A DNA stretch of 64,000 bases from Archegozetes longisetosus (taxonomy: Eukaryota; Arthropoda; Arachnida; Sarcoptiformes; Trhypochthoniidae), in assembly GCA_018873245.2 (NCBI GenBank), contig JAEMBT020000001.1, positions 6,662,220-6,726,219 of the forward strand, in the 5' to 3' direction. The notes below the pieces were generated by a model that saw nothing but the letters and a program-made list of their open reading frames with translations, searched no databases and was not told where the DNA came from. Both the position numbers and the translations under genes were made by a program. Shown here piece by piece: positions 35,452 through 46,618 of this stretch; the stretch's first letter is position 1, and each line of letters starts with the position of its first letter.

Positions 35452-38159
35452 TTATTGAAGAATTTTAAACGCCTCATTATATTTACCTTGATTTTTAAGC
35501 ACAAAAGCTATATTATGCTTAGTCATTATTGTATCAGGATGTTCATTCCCTAAAACACGTTCCTTGATATTTAAAACCTCTTGGTACATTCCCAATGCCT
35601 CATCATATTTACCTTGATTGTCTAGCACTGAAGCTATATTACTCCTAGTCGTTAAAGTATCAGGATGTTCTTTCCCCAAAACAAGTTCCTTGATATTTAA
35701 AACCTCTTGGTACATTTCTAATGCCTCATCATATTTACCTTGATTGTTTAGCACTAAAGCTACATTATGCCAAGTAGTTAAAGTGGAAGGATGTTCTTTC
35801 CCTAAAACACGTTCACTGATATTTAAAACCTCTTGATACATTCCCAATGCCTCATCATATTTACCTTTATTTTTTAGCACTGAAGCTATACAATTCCTAG
35901 TAGTTAAAGTATTAGGATGTTCTTTCCCCAAAACACATTCCCTGACATTTAAAACCTCTTGATACATTCCCAATGCTTCGTAATATCTACCTTGATTGTT
36001 TAGCGCTGAAGCTATATTATGCCTAGTCGTTAAAGTATCAGGATGTTCTTTCCCCAAAACAAGTTCCTTGATGTTTAAAACCTCTTGGTACATTTCTAAT
36101 GCCTCATCATATTTACCTTGATTGTTTAGCACTAAAGCTACATTATGCCAAGTAGTTAAAGTGGAAGGATGTTCTTTCCCTAAAACACGTTCACTGATAT
36201 TTAAAACCTCTTGATACATCCCCAATGCCTCGTCATATCTGCCTTGATTGTTTAGCAATGAAGCTATACAATGCCTAGTCGTTAAAGTATCAGGATGTTC
36301 ATTCCCCAAAACACGTTCTGAGATATTTAAAACCTCTTGATACATTCTAAATGCCTCGTTATATCTACTTTGATTGTTTAGCACTAGAGCTATTTCGTGC
36401 CTAGTCCCTAAAGTATCAGGATGTTCTTTCCCCAACATACGTTCCTCGATATTCAAAATCTCTTGATTAATTTCTAATGCCTCGTCATATCTTCCTTGAC
36501 TATTTAGCAATAAGGCTAAACTAAACTTAATTAGCAAAGTAGAAGAATGTTTTTCTCCTAACACACGGGCAGTTAGTTCATAAACTTCTTTTAAAATCTT
36601 ACTATTATATCCATTGTTTTGTTCTAAAAGCAAACCATACTCTTTCTCAACTTTAGATAGTTTTCCTATATTCAGTATATGTTTCAGTAACTCTAATACT
36701 CGTATTGAATACAAATGGGACTCTCGATATCTAGCATTTCTAATCAGTTCGTGTATAATCTTACTACTAAATTTAATTAATTTTCTTCTAAATATTTTAT
36801 CTTCACCGTTGCTTGCATGATTCCAAGCAGTTATTGCATGAGGCAAATATTGTGATGTATCAGTATTTTTTTCATTTAGACATCTTATAATCAACTTCAG
36901 CGCTTTTCTCACAATAACCTTCTCATTTCTTTCATCTCGCAATCTTAAACGCATCACTTGTTGTACTAACCTATGAATTTTCAATATTCCTTCTTCCACT
37001 CTGACCATCGAATATTGTTCAGCTAATTCAATAACTGATCCCAATTTCTCTTGATCACCTTTGACAATTTCTAAAAATATTTTTGAAGATATGTTGTCAG
37101 GAGCAAAGTAAGCCATAATTTTCACAATCTTTAATGTTTTCTCTCCATATTTGCTGTTCTGTATTTTTTTAAGTGTTATCTCCCACGTGATATATGTCGT
37201 TTTAGCATAACAATTGCTATTGTCGTCTGGAAAGTCAAAGTCAAGCAATTCCCTTTTATTTTTTCAAACCTTTGTAAGTAATCAATTATCTGAAACTTCT
37301 TATTGCTAGCTTTCAATATTTTGTTTGTGTACTTGATGTACGCCACTGCTTGTTGTAAGGCTAGCGGAAAGCATTGCAATGTTTTAGCTAATCGGCATAT
37401 TTCTTCTTCTTGTGATTTATCGTTTATGTTTAACTCATTTCTGATAAATCCCATAGCTTCTTCTTTAGTTAATGTATCAATCAATAGAACTTTAATAGTT
37501 TCTCCCCAGTCTTGGTTACGTGAAGTGATTATAATGTAGGGCTCGTAATCGTTATTTGATTGATAATTTGGAAGAAACTCATATATAGCATCGTCTTGAT
37601 TTTTTCTTGTTCTTAGTTTTTTAGCGTTATCGAAAATAAACAGACTCTTTTTGTCTGAAAAATACTTGTATACTTGTTGGACAATAGATTTGATGTCCTT
37701 TTGTCGACCATCTATACTTATAGTTGGGATATTTAGGTAATCTCTGGCTAGCCTCTGAAATGAATCTGAAAGACTTGCATATGTTTCAGCATTTATCCAT
37801 ACAACATTACCATCATAGTTTCTACCATGTAGAGAAGCATACATTCTAGCAATTTCACTTTTTCCAATACCACCTAAACCACTAATGGAGGCTACCTGTG
37901 ATATCACCGTAAACTTGTTGTTTCCAGTATTTTGTTGTAAATGCTTATGTAATTCATCTAATTCTTTTTCTCTTCCTGTAAATGATTCGATGGGTTTTCC
38001 AACCTCAAAACGTATCGGATCTTCCCGTGGTGGAGTAGAAGCTAATATAGTTTGATTAAATTGACCTATCATGGTCAAATCACCTCTTGTTTCAAGCCTA
38101 TTCTGCAAACCGCTCATTGCAGTTACAGAGATTTCTCGTTTTACTGCATTAGACATCAT
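35452..38159 (-). CDS. Intronless NB-ARC/TPR (STAND-type) protein, split by a 1-nt shift
   Basis: Two overlapping frames (37176-38159 and 35452-37248) join into one protein of about 900 residues if one base is restored in the T4 run at 37254-37257 (A4 on the coding strand), where sense runs from YLQRFEKIK into ELLDFDFP. Order: an N-terminal tail, FTGREKELDELHKHL, then an NB-ARC ATPase with P-loop ISGLGGIGKSEIA, Walker B KSLFIFDNA, an IIITSRNQDW sensor motif and CFPLALQQAVAYI. A helical region follows, then eight 42-residue kinesin-light-chain-like TPRs and part of a ninth. Such proteins are signalling switches in which the TPRs sense a ligand and the ATPase oligomerises. No introns occur over 2.7 kb, unlike the genes nearby. 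Transfer from bacteria is possible but unproven. Confidence 0.82.
35455..36510 (-). repeat. 126-bp repeats encoding the TPR array
   Basis: Eight full 126-bp units and a partial ninth, each coding for a 42-residue TPR with consensus GKYDEALEMYQEVLN and VLGKEHPDTLTTRHNIA. Units 3-4 and 6-7 (counted from the N-terminus) are almost identical in protein and DNA, which indicates a block duplication with a 378-bp period. Confidence 0.92.
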
Positions 38160-38518
38160 TTATGATAATTTTTATATAATAACCAAACTAGATATCTTCA
38201 AATATATACTTGTTTTGAGTTGTGTTTGCTTAGAAGGGACACACAGTAAAAAATTTTCTTGACTTGAGAGATGAATCATTCAATTAAGTAGTCTATTAAC
38301 AAGTATTCCACCTTAAAAATTAGAAAAAACATATACAATATCGGATTATACTAATTAAAGTTCTTTAAATTATTTGTTATTCGTGAGTGATTGCAATTTT
38401 TCTGTATCTTATATCGTTTGAGAAAATAACGTTTCAGGATTACTATTATAATCAGTCTTCGGTGTGTAATTAAGTGCACACTCTAATCAATTCAATTCAA
38501 AGTAATATTTGATTGATT
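38160..38518. other. Upstream region of the NB-ARC/TPR gene
   Basis: About 360 bp of AT-rich sequence with no gene. The promoter of the minus-strand gene should be here. Confidence 0.4.
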
Positions 38519-38526
38519 ATTATCAT

Positions 38527-38700
38527 TAGAGACTCCAGAATAGGGAACATCCTATTTTCATCGACGTCATGAAATCATCGGGAAGAGACGTCATCGCGCC
38601 AAATGAGTCCATAGATATTGGAGTACACATTTTCGAAAATTATGAACTCATTGGGCTTCCTGACATCGACAAAAACAGGATTTCCTTATTCTGGAGTCTA
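38527..38700. mobile_element. 174-bp MITE with 8-bp target duplication
   Basis: Inverted ends share ACTCCAGAATA, followed by GGAA, ATCCT and TCGAYGTCA blocks (left 38527-38570, right 38658-38700). ATTATCAT flanks both sides (38519-38526 and 38701-38708). Confidence 0.75.
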
Positions 38701-38708
38701 ATTATCAT

Positions 38709-39356
38709 ATTAATGCTGTATGTATTCAATATTCTGGGTTACTAAGTAATAGGATCACTTCAGAATCTTTATAAAACTTGTATTATGGGTAGATTGAGTA
38801 ACCTATTAAATGTGGTTTTAGATAGCTCTAAGTAGGAGACAATCATTATTAGATACCCCGTATTGTGATAAAAAGTCCTTTAGTGCAATATAATACTAAT
38901 AATAATCTTCGTAGTCTTCAATCAAAAATAACATGTTTATTTTGCTTAGACATAATGTGTAATCAATGCTTTGTAAATAACGTTATTTTAACATTTCTCT
39001 AGAATTATGCTTTGGGCTGTGGGCGATTGAAGTAGTAAAACAGATTGAGTGCAAACACTTGTGGCAACATTTCAAAAAACTCATATTAAAATTTGCCAAC
39101 TTAATTTGATGCCGTCATTTCCATTTTTTAGTTGTATAAATCAAAATATTATTATTTGATACTTCGCTATGCAAAGTGTCTAAATCTAAAATCAATTTTC
39201 AAACCGTAACTGCGATTTAAAGATATTATTGTTTATTATTTTAAAATTCTATTAGATTTTTACTGGCTTCTACAATATATACTTCAATGTAAATATTATC
39301 GTTATTCTTAACTTATAAGTCTATATCAATACAAACAGTTGGGTCATATTTGGCTA
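38709..39356. other. Intergenic, no feature seen
   Basis: No gene or element identified. Confidence 0.4.
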
Positions 39357-39360
39357 TTAA

Positions 39361-39820
39361 CCCTTCGTCTCAACTGTGGGGTAAAATGTTCCCAAGTTTG
39401 ACTTTAAAAATCTCGCTGAAATCAACAGAATGTCGTCATTTCTTGAAAATTTAGCTATTCCTCAGTCATATATCACAAAAATCCTGATTAATTTGAAATT
39501 ATAACTTTATTTAAAAAATTATTTTCTGGCAGGTCTTTGTGAGGACAGAAATTCCCCCTAATATCGCAGTGCTTTGTGTTTACTATATGTGTCGCAGCGC
39601 TTTAATGTCGCTACTAGCAATTGAACAGCTGATGACGCTGTAGCAGATAATAACTAGAATTAAATTAATTAATTAATGAAAACATTGAATATTAGGACTA
39701 ACTTTGATTCTGAAAACATTCCAGACTAACCTGGAACAGATATAAAGCGTGGAAAACGTGGGGTAACATTTTACCCCACAGTTAATTTTACGTTTTCAGA
39801 AGTTAAGTTGTGACGAAGGG
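39361..39820. mobile_element. 460-bp piggyBac-type MITE
   Basis: It is flanked by TTAA on both sides (39357-39360 and 39821-39824), the obligatory piggyBac target. The ends are CCCTTCGTCTCAACT and (inverted) CCCTTCGTCACAACT, fitting the piggyBac CCCT start. GTGGGGTAAAATGTT occurs near the left end and inverted near the right end. No transposase. Confidence 0.9.
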
Positions 39821-39824
39821 TTAA

Positions 39825-40659
39825 GCACTTTCAGTATTAAGTACTGACAATTCTGTTATTGAAAACTTTTCGAATATTAATAGGTACCCAATACCAGAGA
39901 ATGTACTATACGTTGACTTAAATAAAACAATATCTTTGCCTTATTTTTGTACTAAATTGAAAGTTTACGACCAATATAGGAAGCTTTCAATTCAGAGCAA
40001 TTTTGTACAGAATCAGATTCTATGAAGTTTTTGAGTAAATATTGTTGTAATTATTATTACATTCGTTACGAATTACAAACGCAATAATTATTTCTCGGGA
40101 ACTCATCTGAGAAAGATTCAAACATGACATCAAAGCTATGACACTAATGAGTGATGTTTGCATAAATTTAAATTATCTAATCATTTAATGAAAATCTTTC
40201 GATGAATACGATAACGATTTGGTCAATAGTCACATAAACTCTAGAAATCTAGCTGAAAAACAGAGATCATTTCATTGAACAAAAGGAGCAATCTGAAAAT
40301 AAATTAAGCAATTTTCTGAAAATGAATGAGAACTTTTGTATCAATTGAAAGCTCAACAAAGTTGTGATTTCGCTCAGAATCTTATACTTCCTAACTTTGC
40401 ATTAGAACCTGACCTATATTTTTAAAAGTGTTAGCAATTGCCATTTATTTGAGATAACACTTGGCAATTATAATATTCAATTAAACGATCTTATTGATGA
40501 AGCAGATGTTGATAAGAAAATCCCAGTCTTGTAATCACAATTCTGCATAACTTTTGAAGTTCGGCAAAATCTCAAAACGAAAAAACTATTATTACAGGCA
40601 GAAAATGCATAGTCTAGAACAAAAATAATGTAATTATGTAGTACTTATTCTGGAGAATT
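39825..40659. other. Intergenic, decayed sequence
   Basis: No open gene. It may include unrecognised, decayed upstream parts of the transposon-related fragment that follows. Confidence 0.35.
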
Positions 40660-40941
40660 TTGAATAATCTAAACATAGAAATCGAAATTTCATTTATGTC
40701 CGCGGGCAATACGAAGTTCTATCCTGATCGTGATTTTGGTTTGATGAAATACGAGTATTTAATGACTATAAAAACTATTATTAATATCGAAAAAATAGTT
40801 AGGACTTCGAGATCTAGAAACTACTCTCAATTGATAAGAGATCCAAATCCAAAACAAACTTCATTGTCATTTTATAAATGGACACAATTTTTAGATAAGT
40901 ATTATATAAAGATTTTTTCAATTACAAATAGTATAATTTAA
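40660..40941 (+). pseudogene. Fragment of a large transposon-associated protein (DUF7869-like)
   Basis: The 93-residue frame contains AGNTKFYPDRDFGLMKYEY, which resembles the conserved GHTKFxPDxxFGLxK block of a family of large DDE-type transposon proteins seen in many invertebrate genomes, followed by NYSQLIRDPN and a WTQFLDKYY segment in the expected order. In intact members this block lies in the C-terminal third of a protein several hundred residues long; the rest is missing here. The family name is from memory of the motif and should be treated as tentative. Confidence 0.4.
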
Positions 40942-41207
40942 ATTTGATACTAAATTTAATGGATTTATCGAAGTGAGAAAACTTTGTGATTCGGAGCCAA
41001 ATAAGATCAAATCTTTAAGAATGGAATCAACTTTGAATCGTTCTCAAATAAACCTAAACCTTAAATTTGAATAGCTAAACATTTACCACTTTCTCGTCAT
41101 TGGCATCCATGTGAAAAAATCAGAATATTTTGTACTGATTAAGTTAAGGCTGATCTTACATGCCCCAAACCTTTTAGTTATGATTGTGTTGAACCCAAAC
41201 CTAATCT

Positions 41208-41775
41208 TAAAACAAAACTTTATAGACATTTCACTTAATAGACATCTTACTTGATAGACATCCGATTGATAAAAATTTGGTTAATTGGACAAATTTTTAA
41301 GCTATTCAAAACAATTCTTTCAGTTAAATCACATATTTGGAAATTAGAAATTGTGTATTAATTAACCTGAAATGTAGTATATTGAATCTCATATTTGTTA
41401 ACCTTTAATCTTATAATCTCATGAGAATTAATGTATTTAACACATACAAAATGCAAACCCATTCAATTATTCTTCAAGTGAATGAAAATTAATTATTACT
41501 TGAGTCCATTCCGTTCAATAAATTAATTTGTTGTTTAATTAGAAAATTTCTGTAAATTTATATTTGAATTTTATTAATTGGTTAAAGTTTGTGTGGTCGA
41601 TCTGAAAACTATGACTGGATTAAGTTTCATTAATAACCAGAATCTTCATTAGCGGAAAATTTGTCTATGAAATGAAAGTTTACGAACCAAAATGTATCTC
41701 ATTCGGTTGTCTGTGGATTGAAATGTCTATGAAGTGTATTTCTACAAACTGAATGTCTGTAAGTTGGGAAGGCAC
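41208..41775. mobile_element. Possible MITE with subterminal ATAGACAT arrays
   Basis: The left side has three ATAGACAT units about 16 bp apart (41220-41262). The right side (41690-41765) carries the inverted motif ATGTCTATGAA and variants at similar spacing, and TTAATTGGACAAATTTT near 41281 roughly mirrors AAAATTTGTCTATG near 41656. The borders are not defined. Confidence 0.4.
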
Positions 41776-42083
41776 CACGCGCTTGTCCCTTAATCACTTT
41801 ACTTTGTTTTCGTGCTATTACTCGAAATGTAGTAACTCCATCAAATTGTCTTTTGTAACTTTACGAAATAAATCGAGTAAATGAAAAGCATAAATCTTTG
41901 AATCAGCATATAATCTGATTATTTTTATCCATTAATAACATGTTCAAAAAATCATTCACACTACAGTGCATTCTCTAAATTTCAAAGTTCTGAAGTATAT
42001 ACAAACTATTAGTTTGGATTAAGTCGAAATATGAACAAACTCCTAGTACATCTAATACAGTCACGTTCGTATTTGTATCTGAA

Positions 42084-42404
42084 ATAAATTATGTTAAGAT
42101 TTCCAGAAAATTGTGAATTTTTTTGAACTTATTTCAAATCATTTTAGTCTTAAGTGTTATTTGAGTTAAGCACGATAATGTCAGAATTAAAATTTTTAGT
42201 AACAAAATCTAACGAAAATTTTGTCAAATAAATAATTACTAATTCTGTTTCTGTACAAAACCATATAAGTCAAAATTCTTTCGTGTCGGAATTTTTTTGT
42301 TGAACATTTAGAGCCTACAAAATATGTAATTAGCACTGAAACGCCGATATCTTCACTGAACAGACACGCAAGTCTTACACTATCAAAAATACATATTACA
42401 TAGC
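42084..42404. other. 320-bp segment present only in the left arm
   Basis: In the right arm, TTGTATCTGA is directly followed by TATATACATCC. In the left arm about 320 bp lie between. No inverted ends are visible, so it may be an insertion here or a deletion there. Confidence 0.6.
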
Positions 42405-43358
42405 ATGGTTTGATATATACATCCTTTCGAACATTTGCTCTAACTTTCAGAAGAGTTTAGGCTTGGAAAGGGATTTGCCCACACACTCAAATGCACAGAT
42501 CGCACATATTTAGTTCGATACCTTTCGATTAATACTAATTGATAGACAGTAAAAGAATGATTCGCCACTTCAAACTTCACAACAAAACTGACGGCATAAA
42601 CATTGCTAACAAAGCATTATTTGATTACACGATTGATTCAATTATTGAATAGATCTGAAATCGATTGAATGAAACATATCTGAAATGTTTGATTTGGCGC
42701 TGCACTGCATTCAGGTTTTAAAGTGCTGGTCAGAGGGTTTACTTAATCTAAGTTCCATCGTTTCCAGAAACATTCCGATTTTTCATAAACAAGTTTTATT
42801 TTCATCAAAGATCATACCAAAAGTAAGCGTAAAGTCAACCGAAGAGATAATATGTAAATAAAAGTAAAGCGATAGTTAATACTTTACATTCATTTGATTT
42901 GAAAGTAATAGCCAACAGACTCTACTTTTGTGCAAAAATATTTGAAGCATTCGCTAAAACGGCAAAATTTGTTGCAAATACTTAGTATTGCAACAGATTA
43001 GCAAAACGAGAAAACACCTAAATATGCGTTTAGAAGTTGAAACTTTAGTTTCATGGTTTTAAAACTATAGTTTTCAATCGGATTAAAAAACTTCCAAAAA
43101 ATTGGAAGATGTAACCTAGAGTTTACACAATGCAATCAGTTTTTGAAACTTCACTTCACAATAATCAATAAAATTCAATTATTAAACATATGTAATGCAA
43201 GTTCAAAAGTGAATATATTTTGTATTTGTTTCTCTTTACAATTACTAACTCTGCGATTTTCGCTAAACAGTTCAATTAATTGTTTTTGTTGTGATAAACC
43301 CATTTTTAAGTTTAATCAATTTTATTTAATATTGTATTTGTTTATATCTGGAAAGTAA

Positions 43359-43442
43359 ATGTCAGACTATGATGTGTTTGAGGTTAAAGGTGTACTATTC
43401 AGTTCACATTGCTGGAAGAAGACTTTTGATTGGAAGTTGCGG
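43359..43442 (+). pseudogene. Left-arm copy of the small MSDYDV reading frame, frameshifted
   Basis: This is the counterpart of the 42-codon frame at 59843-59971. It begins MSDYDVFEVKG but has one base more, which breaks the frame. It is listed because the two copies show the frame is not under visible protection in this arm. Confidence 0.25.
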
Positions 43443-44462
43443 TAAAACGCTTTTCAGTAGTAGAACACTGACCAACGCCTTCAAAACGCGTTTCAAGTTT
43501 CAAAAACTGATTTCACTTTTCAAAAAATTCTGAAACGTTACGTTTAGACAACAAAACTAGTTTCAGAAATCAAAGTTACTAAAACCATGAAACAAAGTTT
43601 CGTCGCCTGAACCCATCTTAATACCCACTATGTACTGAAATGCAGCACTTAATATTCACGAGTTCGTTATTTTTAACGTTTTTTTAATGCTTTAGACAAC
43701 CTTAAGACTGATAATAGAACACATTTTTACATTGAAAATATATAGCAGTCATACACAAGATTTGTATTAGTTAAACAGCGCTAATTAGTTAACTTACTCG
43801 TCAAATGTAAGCCTTTGCAGTGCATACTATCAATTTTTCTGTAAAGAACCTTAATGTTAACTCTTAAATGACGATTGATCAGTCCAAACTCCGAATTTAT
43901 GGGAACATTTTATTGTGATCCCTAAGTGTTTGATATACACCATAACAGGCAGACCATAAGGCATTAACATTATAGTCCTTTACAAAAAATTCACAATATA
44001 TAGCATTCAAAATTCAAACAATTTTTAAGTAAAACTATTTTAATGATATTTTACTTACAAAAACTCGTTGTCTTCCAATTAATGAGCTCTAAACCCAATT
44101 CACAAAAAGTTTTCGATTTATAAGTAGAAAATAATAATTATTATTAACATTAAAAATTTTCAGAATAGTTCAGATGATTGTTTCTCACAATTTGGATCAT
44201 CGATGGCACATCACTGCTATGCCGTCACTGGAACTGATTCATATTTTCAGTGCAGTGGTACACAATCAACAATTTTTCTATCCATGAATTCTATCGAAAA
44301 CTGTGTTAAGCCATATATTTAAGTCCTGTTTTCAACGAACTCTCTCTATTACGCAACACTCTCACAACACTTAATGGGAATGCGACAAATAAGTTACACT
44401 TCAAAATATTGTTTCCTACTCCTTTTATGTTCTATTCAAATATTCTTTTGATAAAATCGATT

Positions 44463-44899
44463 ATACTTGCATTTAGCTCCCGTCTCCGATCTCGATGAAA
44501 GTCACATATGTTATGTACTTTGGGCTCCTGAATTAAATAGTCTTGGTCCCATGTTGCGATGACAAACTGTTTCTGAGATATGGCATAAAAACCTAACCTA
44601 ACCGAATGTCACATTCTATGATGATCAGCTTATTAAGAGACACAATCGAAAGTGTATTAGGTATAAATATATGTATTTTAGTAACATCATATCCCAGTCG
44701 GCTTGGCGTAGTGGTTAGGTTAGGTTAGGTTAGATTAGGTTGGGTTCGGTTATGTTTGGTTAGGTTTTTATTATATTTCTTAAAAACGGTTTGTTATCGC
44801 AACTTCGGACCTTCGCCATTTGATTTTTCAGCCCAAAATACATATAATATCTGATTTTCTTCGAGATCGGGGACGTGAGCTAAATATAAGTAACCCCCA
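44463..44899. mobile_element. Insertion in the left arm with inverted ends, carrying TTAGG repeats
   Basis: It is absent from the right arm, where CATCACATTG...GATTTTATC runs through. Ends share ATTTAGCTCCCGTC / ATTTAGCTCACGTC followed by CCGATCTCGA (left from about 44470, right inverted to about 44888). AAATCGATT on the left and AAATCAATT on the right look like a 9-bp target duplication, which fits Mutator-type elements. Confidence 0.75.
44712..44768 (+). repeat. Short arthropod-type telomere-like run (TTAGG)n
   Basis: GTTAGG units: four clean or nearly clean copies of TTAGG in 6- or 5-base register, then degenerate TTAGATTAGG, TTGGGTT and TTCGGTT. It is interior to an inserted element, so it is not a chromosome end. 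Confidence 0.7.
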
Positions 44900-44957
44900 T
44901 AAAATCAATTCATCACACTGTTTGATATTTATTTTGAACTCAAAATTATAATTTTTT

Positions 44958-45143
44958 TCACTCGTCTAAATAATTACGTGTTTGAAAGGAAATAGTTTTG
45001 AGAGTCTTGAAAGTTTTCAATCTCAATCTAAAGTCATTTTCATAATCGATTCTTTCGCCCATATCACTTTTTCTTGATTCAAGTCTTGGACTACAATCTC
45101 CAACGATCGCAAATTGCAATACATGATCATTGCAATCATCCAT
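44958..45143 (-). CDS. Small ORF, 61 residues, shared by both arms
   Basis: The minus-strand frame starts MDDCNDHVLQFAIV and ends FKTLKTISFQTRNYLDE. The right-arm copy starts at 52403 and has the same length up to the point where the LTR retrotransposon broke it; about 9 of the first 56 residues differ. The layout (MDD, then PRLESRK, then DFRLRLKTFKTL) vaguely recalls the N-terminus of HARBI1-like Harbinger nucleases, but no catalytic domain follows. It could be a first exon or a relic. A more diverged third copy of this DNA lies at about 49488-49615. Confidence 0.3.
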   Translation of the reverse strand: MDDCNDHVLQFAIVGDCSPRLESRKSDMGERIDYENDFRLRLKTFKTLKTISFQTRNYLDE

Positions 45144-45353
45144 TCTTATTATACACTTTGAAATAATGCCAATTTTGCAAAATCTCCAGAATACAGCCTC
45201 TCATTTACAACTGTTTCGCATTAAAACATTTTTCAGAATGTTAATTAATCGTATATTTGTATAATTCTATTCAGTATACGTTTCTCTGAAACAAAAATAT
45301 GTTTGATTGTTTCAAATAAATTACTGAAATTTGAAAACTAATTTGCAATTGTT

Positions 45354-45939
45354 GTTATGCATATATAAATTCTTTGATTTTAAATCAGTTTTTCATTCTT
45401 TTAAAATAATTTGTCAAACAGTTATTTTTAAAATGCTTTATATTTTATGTAATGCTTTACTAACGCTTTCAAGGTTATCATTGTATTATCGTTAGCTATG
45501 AAATGCGGCTCATATTTTAAAAGAATAACAATTCAGATCTATTTTGTTTATATAAGATATGTTAAAAAACTGGCAAAGAGAGTCAGTCTTTGGGCGAAGG
45601 CCTTGAGAAGAGGACCTCATTATGCCTCGAAGTGAATGTGGAAAAGTGTTAGAAAGAAGTAAAATCTTTTAATATGTGAAAACTTTTAAATATGTTTATA
45701 ACATTTTTATGTATCAATCAAATAATGAAATCACGTCTAAGTCCTATTTTATATTTCTTTATCTATTTGTCAATTAAATATTATTATAATTACTTATAAT
45801 TTTTAAAGAAAATAAAAGATTGCAATCAAACAAAGTATAATATAACTAATAATTTAATAGAATATTTGTTTCAGAATTCTGGATAAATAGTTAACCAGAC
45901 TAAATATGCGTTTATGAGCTCGAACCTGAACGGCATAAC
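45354..45939. mobile_element. 586-bp insertion in the left arm
   Basis: The right arm has the uninterrupted site. The ends are GTTATGC (45354-45360) and its inverse GCATAAC (45933-45939). ATTGTT is duplicated on both sides (45348-45353 and 45940-45945). No coding content recognised. Confidence 0.75.
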
Positions 45940-46322
45940 ATTGTTTTGGAATTCAAATCATAATATTTTCCCTAACATTAAATGTCAACTCTTTCAAAGT
46001 TTGCGTATTTGTATAATGCAGTGTATTATTTGTGACTGAGTATTTGTTTGTCTGTTAAACTTTTATAGTTATACAGGGCAAGAAAAAATGATTTTCTCGT
46101 AGTCCAGAGCAAAAACTATCATAGTTAGAGCAAATTCGGTTGGATATTCTGATTTTACTTTTAAAAATACACTAAAAAGTTTATATTTAAAAACCTAATA
46201 ATCGGGTAACGTTGTCAATGAGCGATATTCTGTTAGTAAACCAACAAATTTGAATACAATCTGTCTTTAATCACTTTTTCATACTATATTCATTGATATC
46301 ATTTGAAAAAAGTTGACAATTA

Positions 46323-46616
46323 ATGGCTGGATTAACTGATGAATTAATTCCCTGTATGAAAGCCATTGTCACTCAACAGTTACTTAATGAAAGTGCAATT
46401 AATTTTTGGGGAAATGATTTCTGGCCAGGTAACAGTCCTGATCTCAACCTTATAGGACATATTGGATCATTAATTAAAGATGAGGTTGAAAAAAGAATGT
46501 TGCGAGAAGATAGACTGAATCGTTTTTCTTATGATGTTTTACTCTATCATTTGAGTGACTATTTGAGAGATAAGTTGTTTCTAATATTAAGCAAAAACCT
46601 AAGGCTTTTCCTCTGA
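46323..46616 (+). pseudogene. Tc1-type transposase C-terminal fragment
   Basis: The frame includes NFWGNDFWPGNSPDLNLIGHIG, matching the Tc1 block WPGNSPDLNPIExxW that holds the last catalytic residue. Here the Glu is replaced by Gly, and the preceding Asp blocks are absent. The fragment abuts the broken end of the LRR pseudogene on the other strand, so an insertion may have truncated that gene. Confidence 0.6.
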
Positions 46617-46618
46617 AA

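Larger units (their letters stand above)
41991..46076. repeat. Left arm of the large inverted repeat
   Basis: It is the reverse complement of the right arm (51437-61024) over about 3.2 kb once insertions are removed. Matching blocks: 42015-42083 with 60950-61010, 43070-43240 with 60090-60250, 43360-43450 with 59880-59971, 43690-44130 with 58680-59120, 44165-44462 with 58310-58600, 44985-45345 with 52210-52568, 45940-46076 with 51437-51491 plus 52109-52200. The arms differ at several percent of bases and by independent insertions. The outer end begins TGAAGTATATACAAACTATT. Confidence 0.88.

Noticed and set aside
44712..44768. TTAGG run taken as a chromosome end
   Set aside because: Short, degenerate and inside an inserted element with unique sequence on both sides.
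46323..46616. Intact host gene on the plus strand
   Set aside because: The PGNSPDLN motif identifies a Tc1 transposase fragment with its catalytic Glu lost.
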